A program made the translations under genes and the position numbers. From Chitinophaga pinensis (GTDB taxonomy: Bacteria; Bacteroidota; Bacteroidia; UKL13-3): a stretch of DNA of 64,000 nt. Under the pieces are notes generated by a model. The model searched no databases. It was not told where the DNA came from and worked only from the letters and a program-made list of their open reading frames with translations. Positions 31,258 through 41,842 of this stretch are shown here, piece by piece; the first letter of the stretch is position 1; the number at the start of each line of letters is the position of its first letter. The stretch spans positions 1 through 64,000 of the forward strand of contig CAMBSD010000018.1 of the NCBI GenBank assembly GCA_945870425.1, given 5' to 3'.

Positions 31258-31914
31258 TTAAAATATACTTTTTACTTCTGTTATTATTTGCAACGCATTC
31301 TTAAATATACTTTCTTCTAATTCAATAATACATTGACGAAGAACCAATTTATCCTCAATTGACATCACGCTTACTCCTACGTATTGCAGCACCCTGCTTA
31401 ACGAATACACAAGTGTATTATTGTCAATATATTGGAAAATATACTTTGCGTTGCGAAAATGGTTAAAATTTTGCAATAATTCATCAGGGTTTTTAGCTTG
31501 GTTCAATTGTAAGAATTCACCCAATACGATTGGCTCAATTTTATCAAGGCTATGGTAATAGTTTTTGCAAAGCCCATTAATGTGTTTAACCAATAGCCTA
31601 TCAATCATCATCTCGAATAGGATATGCGCTAAAAACCAACGCCTTTGGAAACTGTCTGAGAAGGGTGCTGCCTTTAAATGGTTTCGAAATGCCTCGGTAT
31701 AATGTTCGAAAAAATCAGAACTGTGAAATTTTTTATCGGCTGCATAATGCGCCATACAACCTGCATGAATTTGGCTATGTTCTTCCTTGTCGAATAGAGC
31801 AGATTTTGAAAAACTCGTCACATGGTTTCTAGCAAAATCAGGCAGTAACAAGCCTACATTGAAATAATGATTCTCTGGCTTTTGGTCGATATAAAAATGA
31901 GATAAGTAGTTCAA
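31258..31914 (-). CDS. Acyl carrier protein phosphodiesterase-like (DUF479/AcpH family)
   Basis: MNYLSHFYIDQKPENHYFNVGLLLPDF...GCMAHYAADKKFHSSDFFEHY. Confidence 0.72.
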   Translation of the reverse strand: MNYLSHFYIDQKPENHYFNVGLLLPDFARNHVTSFSKSALFDKEEHSQIHAGCMAHYAADKKFHSSDFFEHYTEAFRNHLKAAPFSDSFQRRWFLAHILFEMMIDRLLVKHINGLCKNYYHSLDKIEPIVLGEFLQLNQAKNPDELLQNFNHFRNAKYIFQYIDNNTLVYSLSRVLQYVGVSVMSIEDKLVLRQCIIELEESIFKNALQIITEVKSIF

Positions 31915-31986
31915 GATGGATTAATTTTCAAATTAACACATATTTCAATACACTATTTGGCTATTTTCGCACACTTTTAAATTTTT

Positions 31987-33270
31987 ATGAAAAACTTTGT
32001 AGAAGAATTGAAATGGAGAGGCATGTTACACGATGTGATGCCCGGAACGGAGGAGATGTTGAATAAAGGTATGGTGAGTGGTTATATTGGTTTTGATCCA
32101 ACTTCTGATTCACTAGGAGTGGGTAATTTGGTGCAAATCATGACCTTGTTGCATTTTCAAAAATCAGGGCATAAACCTGTTGCCCTTATTGGTGGTGCCA
32201 CAGGAATGGTGGGCGATCCAAGCGGTAAAAGCGCAGAAAGAAACCTGCTAAATGAAGATGTGCTAAATCAAAATGTAGCATGTCAAAAAAAGCAATTAGA
32301 GAAATTTTTAGATTTTAATTGTGGTGCCAACTCAGCTGAATTGGTTAATAATTACGATTGGTTCAAAGACATTTCTTTCCTTGATTTTATCCGTGAGGTC
32401 GGAAAGCATATTTCTATCAATTACATGATGGCTAAAGACTCTGTGAAAAACCGCTTGGAAACAGGCATGAGTTTTACAGAGTTTACTTATCAATTGGTTC
32501 AAGGTTTTGATTTTTACCATTTGTATCATAACAAAAATTGTAAGATACAAATGGGGGGCAGCGACCAGTGGGGCAATATCGTTACAGGTACTGAATTGCT
32601 TAGAAGAAAATCGGGAGTGGATGATGCTTTTGCATTAACAACCCCACTAATAAAAAAAGCCGATGGAACCAAATTTGGTAAGACCGAAAGTGGCAATGTG
32701 TGGCTTGACCCTAAAAAAACTTCACCATACAAATTCTACCAGTTTTGGATGAATGGAAGTGATGCGGATGTAAGCACTTTTATCAAAATATTTTCGCTTA
32801 AAAGCCGCGAAGAGATTGAAGCTTTAGAGTCTGAACATGCACAAGCACCTCATCTAAGGGTATTGCAAAAAGCCCTTGCTGAAGAGATTACTACCCGTGT
32901 TCACAGTGCTGAAGATTATAAAGCAGCTGTTGAAGCATCGGGCATCTTGTTTGGTAATTCAACTGCTGAAGCCTTTGCTTCTTTGAGTGAAGAAACCTTC
33001 TTGGATATTTTTGATGGTGTACCTCAGTTTACCATTGACAAATCAGAGCTTGAATCTGGTTTGGGATTGGTAGAAATGATGGCTGAAAAGACCCAAATAT
33101 TTCCTTCAAAAGGTGAAGCCAGAAAAATGATTGCCGCAGGTGGAGTGAGCATTAACAAAGAGAAACTAATGGATGTGGAGGCCAAAGTAAATGCTTCGCA
33201 ACTTATCAATAACAAATACCTGATTGCCCAAAAAGGCAAAAAGAATTACTTTTTAATTATAGCTGAATAA
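31987..33270 (+). CDS. tyrS: Tyrosine--tRNA ligase
   Basis: [45 protein letters not shown]-terminal S4 domain. Confidence 0.97.
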   Translation: MKNFVEELKWRGMLHDVMPGTEEMLNKGMVSGYIGFDPTSDSLGVGNLVQIMTLLHFQKSGHKPVALIGGATGMVGDPSGKSAERNLLNEDVLNQNVACQKKQLEKFLDFNCGANSAELVNNYDWFKDISFLDFIREVGKHISINYMMAKDSVKNRLETGMSFTEFTYQLVQGFDFYHLYHNKNCKIQMGGSDQWGNIVTGTELLRRKSGVDDAFALTTPLIKKADGTKFGKTESGNVWLDPKKTSPYKFYQFWMNGSDADVSTFIKIFSLKSREEIEALESEHAQAPHLRVLQKALAEEITTRVHSAEDYKAAVEASGILFGNSTAEAFASLSEETFLDIFDGVPQFTIDKSELESGLGLVEMMAEKTQIFPSKGEARKMIAAGGVSINKEKLMDVEAKVNASQLINNKYLIAQKGKKNYFLIIAE

Positions 33271-33275
33271 GAAAC

Positions 33276-33581
33276 ATGAAATACGATAAACATATTTTTA
33301 TATGTGCCAACCAAAAAGCCGAAGGCAAAAAATGCTGCGGAGAAGCCAAAGGCATGGAATTGGTTGAGAAATTTAGGGAAGTATTAAAGGCCAAAGGTCT
33401 GCAAACTTCTGTAAGAGCGCAAAGAGCAGGCTGTTTAGACGCTTGTAGTTTTGGTCCATCGATGGTTATTTATCCTGATGGCACATACTATGGCAATGTA
33501 AGCATTGATGATGTTGAGAAAATCGTTGAGCGACATGTGGTAAATAACCAAATTGTAGAAGAGCTGGAATTGAAGTTTTAG
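33276..33581 (+). CDS. (2Fe-2S) ferredoxin domain-containing protein (thioredoxin-like)
   Basis: HIFICANQKAEGKKCCGEAKG...RAGCLDACSFGPSMVIYPDGTYYGNV. Confidence 0.88.
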   Translation: MKYDKHIFICANQKAEGKKCCGEAKGMELVEKFREVLKAKGLQTSVRAQRAGCLDACSFGPSMVIYPDGTYYGNVSIDDVEKIVERHVVNNQIVEELELKF

Positions 33582-33706
33582 TGCTTCGATACCAATAAAT
33601 CGAATGAGTATAAACAAAATGCAATAAGGCTGTTCTATGAAAGGGTAGTCGTTTGTTTTTAGTTTGAAATTTTCATGTGGTTATGTTTTACTGGATTATA
33701 GAATTA

Positions 33707-33728
33707 TGTCGAGAAGTAATTCTCGACA
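33707..33728. repeat. Perfect hairpin TGTCGAGAA-GTAA-TTCTCGACA
   Basis: 9-bp perfect arms, 4-nt loop, no T-tract, in a ~400-nt intergenic region. Confidence 0.7.
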
Positions 33729-33948
33729 ACACATAAAATGCATTAGCTTGTACGCAAAGACCTCAATGTGCAAGGTGTGCTGCAGAGGTTAATTTAGTTT
33801 TATTCTAAAGGACTTGTATATATATATCTCATAAAATGAAAACAATCCCTACTTTTTTGGAAGGATAGGTCTAATAAATTGTCCTTTTATTTTCGAATAC
33901 AATACAAATTAAGGCAATTCGTTTCGTATTATGTTTTATGACTTACTT

Positions 33949-33971
33949 CTCTTGCCTAAATCCTCTATCCT
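33949..33971 (+). repeat. Dispersed repeat CTCTTGCCTAAATCCTCTATCCT
   Basis: 23-nt exact match to the reverse complement of 42594-42616. Confidence 0.75.
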
Positions 33972-33985
33972 AAATCCTTACTAAG

Positions 33986-35854
33986 CTAACTTTTCCATTC
34001 CCACTGCATGTCAACCAATTTTTTGTAGAGTCCATTTGGCATTTGCATCAATTGATCATGTGAGCCTTGTTCTTGCACTGTTCCTTTGTCAATAACCACA
34101 ATTTTATCTGCATTTTTAATGGTAGAAAGTCGGTGAGCAATCACGAAAGAGGTTCTGTTTTTCATCAAATTTTCTAAGGCTTCTTGCACCAATTGTTCGC
34201 TTTCGCTATCCAATGAACTGGTGGCTTCGTCTAAAATTAATATGGCAGGATTCTTAAGTATAGCGCGGGCAATGGCAACCCTCTGTCTTTGTCCACCACT
34301 CAGCTTAACACCTCTTTCACCCACAATGGTATCATAGGCTTCTGGAAACTTATTGATAAACTCATGTGCATTGGCTTTGATGGCTGCTTGCATAATTTCA
34401 TCATCGCTGGCATTTGGTTTACCATAAGCAATATTTTCTTTGATACTGCCACCAAACAACATCACATCCTGGGGCACATAAGCCATTTGTTTGCGTAGTT
34501 GACTCAATGGAATATCATTTGCCTTTTTATCATCAAATAAGATATCGCCTGCACTGGGTTTATAAAATTGGAGTAAGAGTGAAGCAATGGTACTTTTACC
34601 TGCACCACTTGGTCCCACAATGGCTATTTGTTCCCCTGAATTGGCGCTCAGGCTTAGGTTTTTCAGTACTTGCACATCGGTTCTACTTGGGTAATGAAAG
34701 GCAATATTTTCAAAACGTACATTTCCTTTAACTAGATTGTGATTGCTCACTTCAACCATTTCAAGCGATACATCTTCGCCTGTTTCTCTCAATATTTCTC
34801 TTACACGTTGGGTAGCTCCCAGGGTTTTTTGCAATTGACTAAACATATCAGCAAAGCCTGCAAAAGTACCACCTACAAATCCAGAGAAGATAACAAACAT
34901 GGTTAAATCACCGGTACTTAATTGACCTTGGTTAATCATGTTAGCACCATACCACATGACAAAGGCGATGGTTCCAAACACACTAAATATCATCATGCTT
35001 ACAAATGCCCCACGGTAGCGAGCATTACTTATGGCTGTATCTACAACAGAGAAAATGCTCTTGCGGTAACGTGCAATTTCGTAGGCTTCACTGGTAAAGG
35101 CTTTTACTACTGAGATACCTGAAAAAGTTTCATTTACGATATTGCCACTATCAGCCAATTGGTCTTGCGCCTTGCGGCTCATCTTTCGTATTTTCATTCC
35201 GAAAACTACTGCTACCACTGCCACCAGAGGCACAATTGATAACATGACTAAGGCAAGTTTGGTAGAAATAACAAAGATGAATGATAGGCCAATCATGAGG
35301 GTAAAAATACCTCTTAGGAATTCAGCCAAGGTGAAAGAAATGGCATCTTGTATTTGCGATAAATCAGATGAAATACGGCTGCTCAATTCACCCACACGTT
35401 GCTCTGTATAGAAACTCATTGGCATGCTAAGTAACTTGCTGTACAAGTCTTTTCGCATATCAGCCAAAGATTTTTCGCCCACTTCAGTCAACAGATAAAT
35501 GCGCATGAAAGAGAAGATCATCTGCACACTCAATTGAGCAAAAATTAATAAAATAATAGTATTTAAACTCCACTGTATGGTTTTGATATCAAAGCCAAAA
35601 TTACTTGCACTTTGAGGTAAATTAAGCTTAGCTCCTGGTGAGGCTGCATCAATCATCTTACCCAAAAGAAATGGAAAGAGCATGGTGGTAAATGCCGAAA
35701 GAGCAATGAACACCAATGCCAAGATAAACTTGCTGCGATAAGGTTTTAAATATTTGAAAAGTATTAATGCCTGACTTAAGGATTCTTCGGTGATTTTAGC
35801 TTTTTCAACTTCGGGTTTATTTGAGCCGTTGCTGTTGTGTCTAGGTCCTGCCAT
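33986..35854 (-). CDS. ABC transporter ATP-binding protein/permease
   Basis: Walker A IVGPSGAGKSTIA, signature LSGGQRQRVAIARA, Walker B ILILDEATSSLDS; N-terminal 6-TM domain. Confidence 0.96.
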   Translation of the reverse strand: MAGPRHNSNGSNKPEVEKAKITEESLSQALILFKYLKPYRSKFILALVFIALSAFTTMLFPFLLGKMIDAASPGAKLNLPQSASNFGFDIKTIQWSLNTIILLIFAQLSVQMIFSFMRIYLLTEVGEKSLADMRKDLYSKLLSMPMSFYTEQRVGELSSRISSDLSQIQDAISFTLAEFLRGIFTLMIGLSFIFVISTKLALVMLSIVPLVAVVAVVFGMKIRKMSRKAQDQLADSGNIVNETFSGISVVKAFTSEAYEIARYRKSIFSVVDTAISNARYRGAFVSMMIFSVFGTIAFVMWYGANMINQGQLSTGDLTMFVIFSGFVGGTFAGFADMFSQLQKTLGATQRVREILRETGEDVSLEMVEVSNHNLVKGNVRFENIAFHYPSRTDVQVLKNLSLSANSGEQIAIVGPSGAGKSTIASLLLQFYKPSAGDILFDDKKANDIPLSQLRKQMAYVPQDVMLFGGSIKENIAYGKPNASDDEIMQAAIKANAHEFINKFPEAYDTIVGERGVKLSGGQRQRVAIARAILKNPAILILDEATSSLDSESEQLVQEALENLMKNRTSFVIAHRLSTIKNADKIVVIDKGTVQEQGSHDQLMQMPNGLYKKLVDMQWEWKS

Positions 35855-36167
35855 GTATATAAAAATCGTCTAAATGATTTGGGTTAATTGTAATTAATAT
35901 CTGAACAAAAATACGTTCTATGGTTAAGCATTTGAACAAAAATTTTGTCAATAGAAATATAGTATCTCGAATGAACAAACTTATTTTATAAGCCAAATGC
36001 AACATCTTAAATTCTGCTAAACATTTCAAAATTTAGGTGAATGGTAGATTTGGAGAGGTTAAAACGAAAACTTGTTTAGTAAGAATCAAGTTTACATTAT
36101 TTAGCGTTTATTGAGCGGAGCCGAAATGCCATTTAGACAACGCTCAATGAACGTTTCAATTATACCT

Positions 36168-38636
36168 TTATTTGTCTTTCTTTTCTTCTTTGATAGCAAG
36201 ATCAACCGGCTTCTCTACTTTTTCTTCGAGTAAAGCAATATCCAATACTTCAAGCATGTTTTTTACGTAATGGAAATTTAAATCTCCAAGGTACGACATG
36301 TTGATTTCACTAATATCTTTGCGGTTGGCTTCACATAAAATGATATCGGTAATACCTGCGCGTTTTGCGGCTAAAATCTTTTCCTTTACCCCTCCAATTG
36401 GCAATACTTTACCACGCAAAGTAATCTCACCCGTCATAGCCAATTTAGGCTTGATTTTCCTTTGGGTGAAGGCAGATGCCAATGATGTCAGCATAGTAAT
36501 ACCCGCTGATGGTCCGTCTTTAGGCACCGCACCTGCAGGTACATGGATATGAATGTCGAATGCATCAAAAACTCGTTCATCTATATCCAAATATTGGGCA
36601 TTGGCCTTTAAGAAAGTAAGGGCCGTTACAGCAGATTCTTTCATTACATCCCCAAGATGACCGGTTAATGTAAGTTTGCCTTTTCCTCTAATCAGACTAC
36701 TTTCAACAAAAAGAATTTCACCTCCCACACTTGTCCAGGCTAAACCAGTAACTACACCAGCCACTTCATTACCTTGGTAAATTTCTTTTTCAACTCTTTC
36801 AACACCCAAAATGGTCTTGATATCATCAGGACTTAATTTCTTCTTGATTTTTTTCTTGCTTACTTTTTCCTTGGCTATATGTCGGGAAACGCTTGCTATT
36901 TGTTTTTCTAAGGCTCTCACTCCGCTTTCACGGGTATAACCTTCAATGATTTTTTCTATGGCTGCATCAGATAAATCAAAATCTTTGTCCGCTAAACCAT
37001 GGTTTGCTTTTTGTTTCGGAATCAAATATTTTTTAGCTATTTGAACCTTTTCTTCCATGGTATATCCATTGATTTCAATAATCTCCATCCTATCAAGCAA
37101 AGCAGGTTGAATGGTATCTAAATTATTGGCAGTGGCGATAAACATCACCCTTGATAAATCATATTCAATTTCTACGTAATTATCATAAAAACTGGCATTT
37201 TGTTCAGGATCTAGCACCTCTAACAAAGCACTCGAAGGGTCGCCACGGAAACTCGTTTGTATTTTATCAATCTCGTCTAATACAAAAACAGGATTGTTTG
37301 TTTTTACTTTCTTTAAATTTTGGATGATACGACCAGGCATAGCACCAATATAGGTTCTACGGTGGCCTCTTACTTCACTTTCATCATGCAAGCCGCCTAA
37401 AGCTATACGGGCATACTTGCGACCCAAAGCCTTCGCAACCGATTTACCCAAACTTGTTTTACCTACGCCCGGAGGGCCATACAAGCAAAGAATAGGGCTT
37501 TTCATATCGCCTTTAAGCTTTAACACAGCAAGGTATTCAAGGATACGTTGCTTAATTTTTTCAAGTCCAAAATGGTCTTCATTCAATATGTTTTCAGCTT
37601 CGGCTAAGTCGAAATTATCAGTTGTTACATCATTCCAGGGCAAGTCGAGCAATAATTGCATATAGCTTATCTGCATCGAATAATCTGGGGCCATTGGATT
37701 AATTCTGCGCAACTTGTCAAGTTCTTTGTTGAAAGATTCTGACACATTTTTATCCCAGTTTTTTGCTTTGGCGGCTAAAGCTAAGTTTTCAATATCGCGC
37801 TCGGGAGAGTCGCCTCCCAATTCCTCTTGAATGGCTCTGATTTGCTGCTGAAGAAAGAACTCACGTTGCTGTTTGTCCATGTCTCCACGCACTTTGCTTT
37901 GAATTTGGTTTTTCAATTCAAGCATTTGCTTTTCCTTGTTCAACTCCTCTATAAGCATCATGGCACGCATTTTCAAATCCACAATTTCGAGCATTTGCTG
38001 CTTCACCTTGCTTTCGGCATTCATGTTTGACGACACAAAGTTGAGCAAGTATTCAGGACTCTTGATGCTTTTTACTGCACTAATGGCCTCTGAGGGTAAG
38101 TAGGGATTTAACTCAATAATTGCTGAAGCGGTGTCTTTTATGGTATCCATCAAAGCAATGGTTTCCTTGTCTTCTGCTGTATTATTGTTTTCAAACTCAT
38201 GTATTTTGGCTTTGATATATGGTTCAGTGCTAATTACCTCGCCCAATCTAAATCTGCGTTTTCCTTGAAGAATAGCGGTGGTGCTTCCATCAGGCATTTT
38301 AATCATACGAATGATTTTAGCCACCGTACCCACTTTGTAAATATCAGCCTCTTGAGGATCTTCCACTTGTTGATCCAGTTGAGCCACTGTTCCAATGGTT
38401 TTATCGCCTTTATTGGCATCTCTAATCAATCGAATCGATTTATCTCTTCCAACTGTGATAGGTATGACAACACCCGGAAAAAGCACTGTGTTTTTTAGCG
38501 GTAATATTGGCAGACTTTCTGGCAAATCTTCCTTATTTATCTCTTCTTCTTGTTCTTCGCTGAGTAGCGAAATAAAATCCGGCTCCCCCGCATCATCATG
38601 TAACATAGATGTTATCAAATAATTATCATTTTCCAT
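36168..38636 (-). CDS. lon: Endopeptidase La (Lon)
   Basis: LCLYGPPGVGKTSLGKSVAKALGRKY; PKDGPSAGITMLTSLASA catalytic region. Confidence 0.97.
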   Translation of the reverse strand: MENDNYLITSMLHDDAGEPDFISLLSEEQEEEINKEDLPESLPILPLKNTVLFPGVVIPITVGRDKSIRLIRDANKGDKTIGTVAQLDQQVEDPQEADIYKVGTVAKIIRMIKMPDGSTTAILQGKRRFRLGEVISTEPYIKAKIHEFENNNTAEDKETIALMDTIKDTASAIIELNPYLPSEAISAVKSIKSPEYLLNFVSSNMNAESKVKQQMLEIVDLKMRAMMLIEELNKEKQMLELKNQIQSKVRGDMDKQQREFFLQQQIRAIQEELGGDSPERDIENLALAAKAKNWDKNVSESFNKELDKLRRINPMAPDYSMQISYMQLLLDLPWNDVTTDNFDLAEAENILNEDHFGLEKIKQRILEYLAVLKLKGDMKSPILCLYGPPGVGKTSLGKSVAKALGRKYARIALGGLHDESEVRGHRRTYIGAMPGRIIQNLKKVKTNNPVFVLDEIDKIQTSFRGDPSSALLEVLDPEQNASFYDNYVEIEYDLSRVMFIATANNLDTIQPALLDRMEIIEINGYTMEEKVQIAKKYLIPKQKANHGLADKDFDLSDAAIEKIIEGYTRESGVRALEKQIASVSRHIAKEKVSKKKIKKKLSPDDIKTILGVERVEKEIYQGNEVAGVVTGLAWTSVGGEILFVESSLIRGKGKLTLTGHLGDVMKESAVTALTFLKANAQYLDIDERVFDAFDIHIHVPAGAVPKDGPSAGITMLTSLASAFTQRKIKPKLAMTGEITLRGKVLPIGGVKEKILAAKRAGITDIILCEANRKDISEINMSYLGDLNFHYVKNMLEVLDIALLEEKVEKPVDLAIKEEKKDK

Positions 38637-38850
38637 ACGTCCTTTTGCAAATCTAAAGTCTCTTACTAAGTCAATTCAAATGCCAGAAGCACTTGTACCG
38701 AACATTTGAAAGCGTTTTTTCAAATAAAGCAAAAATTAGGCGGATAATTTTGTAAAGAAATGGAGGAGGGATGTAGTTCAACTTGTCTATTTATTTGAAG
38801 CAAATGCTGAAATGTATTTGATTGGATAAAATCGTTTTTTGATTTTATTC

Positions 38851-39348
38851 TCAATTAAACAATTGGTCAAGTGTTTTGATGGCAATAAACATTTTCCCGC
38901 TATCTGGTAATTTTATGAAATCGTATTTTTTATAAAACATTTCTGCAGCATGGTCAATTGGGTCAACAACCACAGCAAAAGAGCCCATTTCCTTCGAAAG
39001 TTCATGGCTTCTTTTTAAAGCGTCTATTAGCAATATTTTGCCTATGCCTTTACCTTGTTGTTCTTTATTTATTGCTAACCTTCCTAGCAGGGTGGTTGGT
39101 ATTGATTTATATGACTTAGGCAATTTCTTTTGAATTTCTTCTGTAAAACTATTTAGTGAAATGCTATTATTTGAGAGTGTATAATATCCCAATATTTGAT
39201 TTGTAGAACTATCAGCTATAATGAAGCAAGCAGATAACTTCCTTTTCATGTCTTGTCCTGCTTGATGTTTCAGATAATTGTTTAATTGGTCATTTCCACA
39301 ATCAAAGTCATCCCTTCTGTGCTTTTTGTCCAATATTTCAATTTTCAT
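38851..39348 (-). CDS. GNAT toxin-like N-acetyltransferase (TacT-type)
   Basis: DFDCGNDQLNNYLKHQAGQDMKRKLSACFIIAD...LLGRLAINKEQQGKGIGKILLIDALKRS; follows a DUF1778 gene. Confidence 0.85.
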   Translation of the reverse strand: MKIEILDKKHRRDDFDCGNDQLNNYLKHQAGQDMKRKLSACFIIADSSTNQILGYYTLSNNSISLNSFTEEIQKKLPKSYKSIPTTLLGRLAINKEQQGKGIGKILLIDALKRSHELSKEMGSFAVVVDPIDHAAEMFYKKYDFIKLPDSGKMFIAIKTLDQLFN

Positions 39349-39349
39349 T

Positions 39350-39640
39350 CTAATGAGATTTTGAAGTGAAATCTTCGTAATCTTTCAATGCATTTTTGAG
39401 ACTTGTTGAAGGCTTTTTAGCTTTAGTGATAGCATTAAAAAAAATCTCGGCATCATTTTCAGTAGCGATGATTAGTTCATTTTCTTGGATAATTTTCTTT
39501 GCTTTTTCTTGCACGGTAAGAATGATAAAGTCTGTTAGATTTCTATACCCACCCAAAATTGCGGCCTTTTCAAACAAAAGCTTTTGTTCCTTTGGAAGTC
39601 TGGCATCAAATCGGGATATATCTTTTATGGCAATGCTCAT
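39350..39640 (-). CDS. DUF1778 antitoxin (TacA-type)
   Basis: RFDARLPKEQKLLFEKAAILGGYRNLTDFIILTVQEKAKKII; one base before the GNAT toxin start. Confidence 0.85.
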   Translation of the reverse strand: MSIAIKDISRFDARLPKEQKLLFEKAAILGGYRNLTDFIILTVQEKAKKIIQENELIIATENDAEIFFNAITKAKKPSTSLKNALKDYEDFTSKSH

Positions 39641-39649
39641 AAATTTAAA

Positions 39650-39682
39650 TGTTTAAACAAATGTACTGAAAAAATACGTACA
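39650..39682. promoter_or_regulatory. Candidate TA operator: TGTTTAAACA palindrome plus TGTAC/GTACA inverted repeat
   Basis: TGTTTAAACA at 39650-39659 and TGTAC(39662-39666)...GTACA(39678-39682), immediately upstream of the antitoxin start. Confidence 0.4.
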
Positions 39683-39726
39683 CTGTCAAGATATGTTTTA
39701 AAATATTGAATTAAACAAAAATCTAA

Positions 39727-40461
39727 TTAATCCCTATCATACAAATCCCTTATAGCCACTGATGCCACCGTGCAGCCAAATACGGTAGGCATATAGCTTA
39801 TGGTGCCCACCACTGATTTCTTTTTGGTATCATTGGGTGTTCTTACCACTTGGTATTGTGGTTTGGCTTCCTCGGGTGAGAAAACCACCTTTAATCCTTT
39901 ATATATGCCCAATCGGTGCAAGTATTTACGTACATATTTAGCCAAATGACAATTGTAACTTTCGCTAATATCAGCCACACGTAATTGTGTTGGGTCCACC
40001 TTTGAACCCGCGCCCATGGAGCTAATGATAGGTACATTTCTATCGATACAAGCTTTAATAAAATACACCTTTGGAGATAAAGTATCAATGCAATCAAGGG
40101 CATAATCAAAATTGCCTTCTTCCACTATCTTCTTGGTCATTTCGTCCTTGATGTAAATAGGCAGAACTGTTAAATCTAAATCGGGATTTATGTCTAATAA
40201 TCTTTGGCCTAAAACCTCTGCTTTTATTTTTTGCTCTGTGCTACTTAGCGCAGCCAATTGACGATTTCTATTGGTTGGATCAACGGTATCTGCATCCACT
40301 ATGGTCATTTTGCCAACACCACTGCGTGCAATCATTTCGGCAGCAATGCCACCCACACCGCCAAGGCCTACTACCAATACATTTGAATTAACCAATTTGT
40401 TTAATTTATCAGGGCCTAGTAATAACTCTGTGCGGCCCATCCAAGGCTTAACTTCCTTCAT
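39727..40461 (-). CDS. tcdA: tRNA threonylcarbamoyladenosine dehydratase (ThiF/TcdA family)
   Basis: WMGRTELLLGPDKLNKLVNSNVLVVGLGGVGGIAAEMIARSGVGKMTIVDADTVDPTNRNRQL. Confidence 0.92.
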   Translation of the reverse strand: MKEVKPWMGRTELLLGPDKLNKLVNSNVLVVGLGGVGGIAAEMIARSGVGKMTIVDADTVDPTNRNRQLAALSSTEQKIKAEVLGQRLLDINPDLDLTVLPIYIKDEMTKKIVEEGNFDYALDCIDTLSPKVYFIKACIDRNVPIISSMGAGSKVDPTQLRVADISESYNCHLAKYVRKYLHRLGIYKGLKVVFSPEEAKPQYQVVRTPNDTKKKSVVGTISYMPTVFGCTVASVAIRDLYDRD

Positions 40462-40464
40462 ATT

Positions 40465-41124
40465 TTATCTCAAGTTTAATTTGAAAATGTCTGCGAATGT
40501 AATGTACAATTGCTTTTTTATCACCTCTTCATCCAACTGTTTAAATAAAGCATATTGCTTATAAATCTCTTTTATGGTATAGTTTGAATTGTCCGTTTCA
40601 AGCAGTGTGCGTTCTAAAGGAATGGTTTTGATGCTTTTTACATAAGCCTCATCAGTTTGAAACAAATGCTTGCCAAAGGAGAAAAATACATTATCATATT
40701 TTAACAATTGCTTGCTTTGTTCTTCGCTGCCTTTATAACCATGTAGTAAAAATATGGCTTGGCTGCTTTTAATGAAGGGCTGCAATTCATTATAAGCCCT
40801 TACACAATGAATGACGAGGGGCTTACCCGTCATTTCAGCCCAATTTACATGTGTCTGAAGAACGCTTTTTTGAAGCTCAAGGTCAGTTTGTATGGCTTTG
40901 TCTAATCCACATTCGCCAATGGCCCAAACGTTTTCTTGCTTTAAATTCAGTTCTATTTGGCTCATCAACTCAGGGCTATAATACCTATCAATAAGCCAAG
41001 GATGGAGACCACACGAAACGGGATACTGCGTGTCAGTATGCCTGTGGTAGGCATTTCTGATGGATATCTCGTCCTCATAGGGTGCCTTACGATGTGTATG
41101 TATATTGATGTAGTGTTCTGTCAA
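40465..41124 (-). CDS. TatD family hydrolase
   Basis: YINIHTHR, AIGECGLDKA, KPLVIHCVRAYNEL, LLETDNSN. Confidence 0.88.
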   Translation of the reverse strand: MTEHYINIHTHRKAPYEDEISIRNAYHRHTDTQYPVSCGLHPWLIDRYYSPELMSQIELNLKQENVWAIGECGLDKAIQTDLELQKSVLQTHVNWAEMTGKPLVIHCVRAYNELQPFIKSSQAIFLLHGYKGSEEQSKQLLKYDNVFFSFGKHLFQTDEAYVKSIKTIPLERTLLETDNSNYTIKEIYKQYALFKQLDEEVIKKQLYITFADIFKLNLR

Positions 41125-41191
41125 AATGCTGTTAACAAATTAGTTTTTTTCTAATTGGCTATCAATTAACATTGCAAATAAAATTAATAGC

Positions 41192-41842
41192 ATGGAATTA
41201 TTAGAAATATTAAAGGAATTACTTACAAATACCAAAGGATTTTTAGAGCAATTTGTAAGCGATCATGGCATGTGGCTATATGCTTTACTTTTTTTAATTG
41301 TGTTTTGCGAAACAGGTTTAGTGGTATTGCCTTTGCTTCCTGGTGATTCTTTGTTGTTTACCGCAGGCGTTTTGGCTGGTAATGCAAACAACAATCTGAA
41401 TGTGTTTGCCATCATTATTTTATTAATTATTGCAGCCTTGCTAGGGGATAATACCAATTACTTTATTGGACGATATTTGGCTAAAAAAGGTGAGGGTGGA
41501 AAATTGTTTGGCATATTTACCATCAAAAAAGAATACCTTGAAAAAACAGAATCTTTCTATGAAAAACATGGTTCAAAAACCATCATCTTAGCTCGCTTCG
41601 TTCCGATTGTTCGAACATTTGCCCCTTTTGTGGCAGGTATTGGAAGCATGCAATACACACGTTATATTTCATATTGTATTATGGGTGCCATTCTTTGGGT
41701 GGGCTCTATCACATTGGCTGGTTACTTCTTGGGTAGCAACGAGTGGATACAGCATAATTTCGAAAAAGTGGTATTGGGAATCGTTGCGGCATCATTGTTG
41801 CCTGTAGTGTTTCAGTTTATCAAACACAAACTTGCTAAATAG
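41192..41842 (+). CDS. DedA family protein
   Basis: LPLLPGDSLLFTAGVLAG, IARFVPIVRTFAPFVAGIGSM. Confidence 0.93.
   Translation: MELLEILKELLTNTKGFLEQFVSDHGMWLYALLFLIVFCETGLVVLPLLPGDSLLFTAGVLAGNANNNLNVFAIIILLIIAALLGDNTNYFIGRYLAKKGEGGKLFGIFTIKKEYLEKTESFYEKHGSKTIILARFVPIVRTFAPFVAGIGSMQYTRYISYCIMGAILWVGSITLAGYFLGSNEWIQHNFEKVVLGIVAASLLPVVFQFIKHKLAK

Noticed and set aside
36298-38622. Several plus-strand ORFs opposite lon
   Set aside because: Long reverse-strand shadows of a strongly supported Lon CDS; no family motifs.
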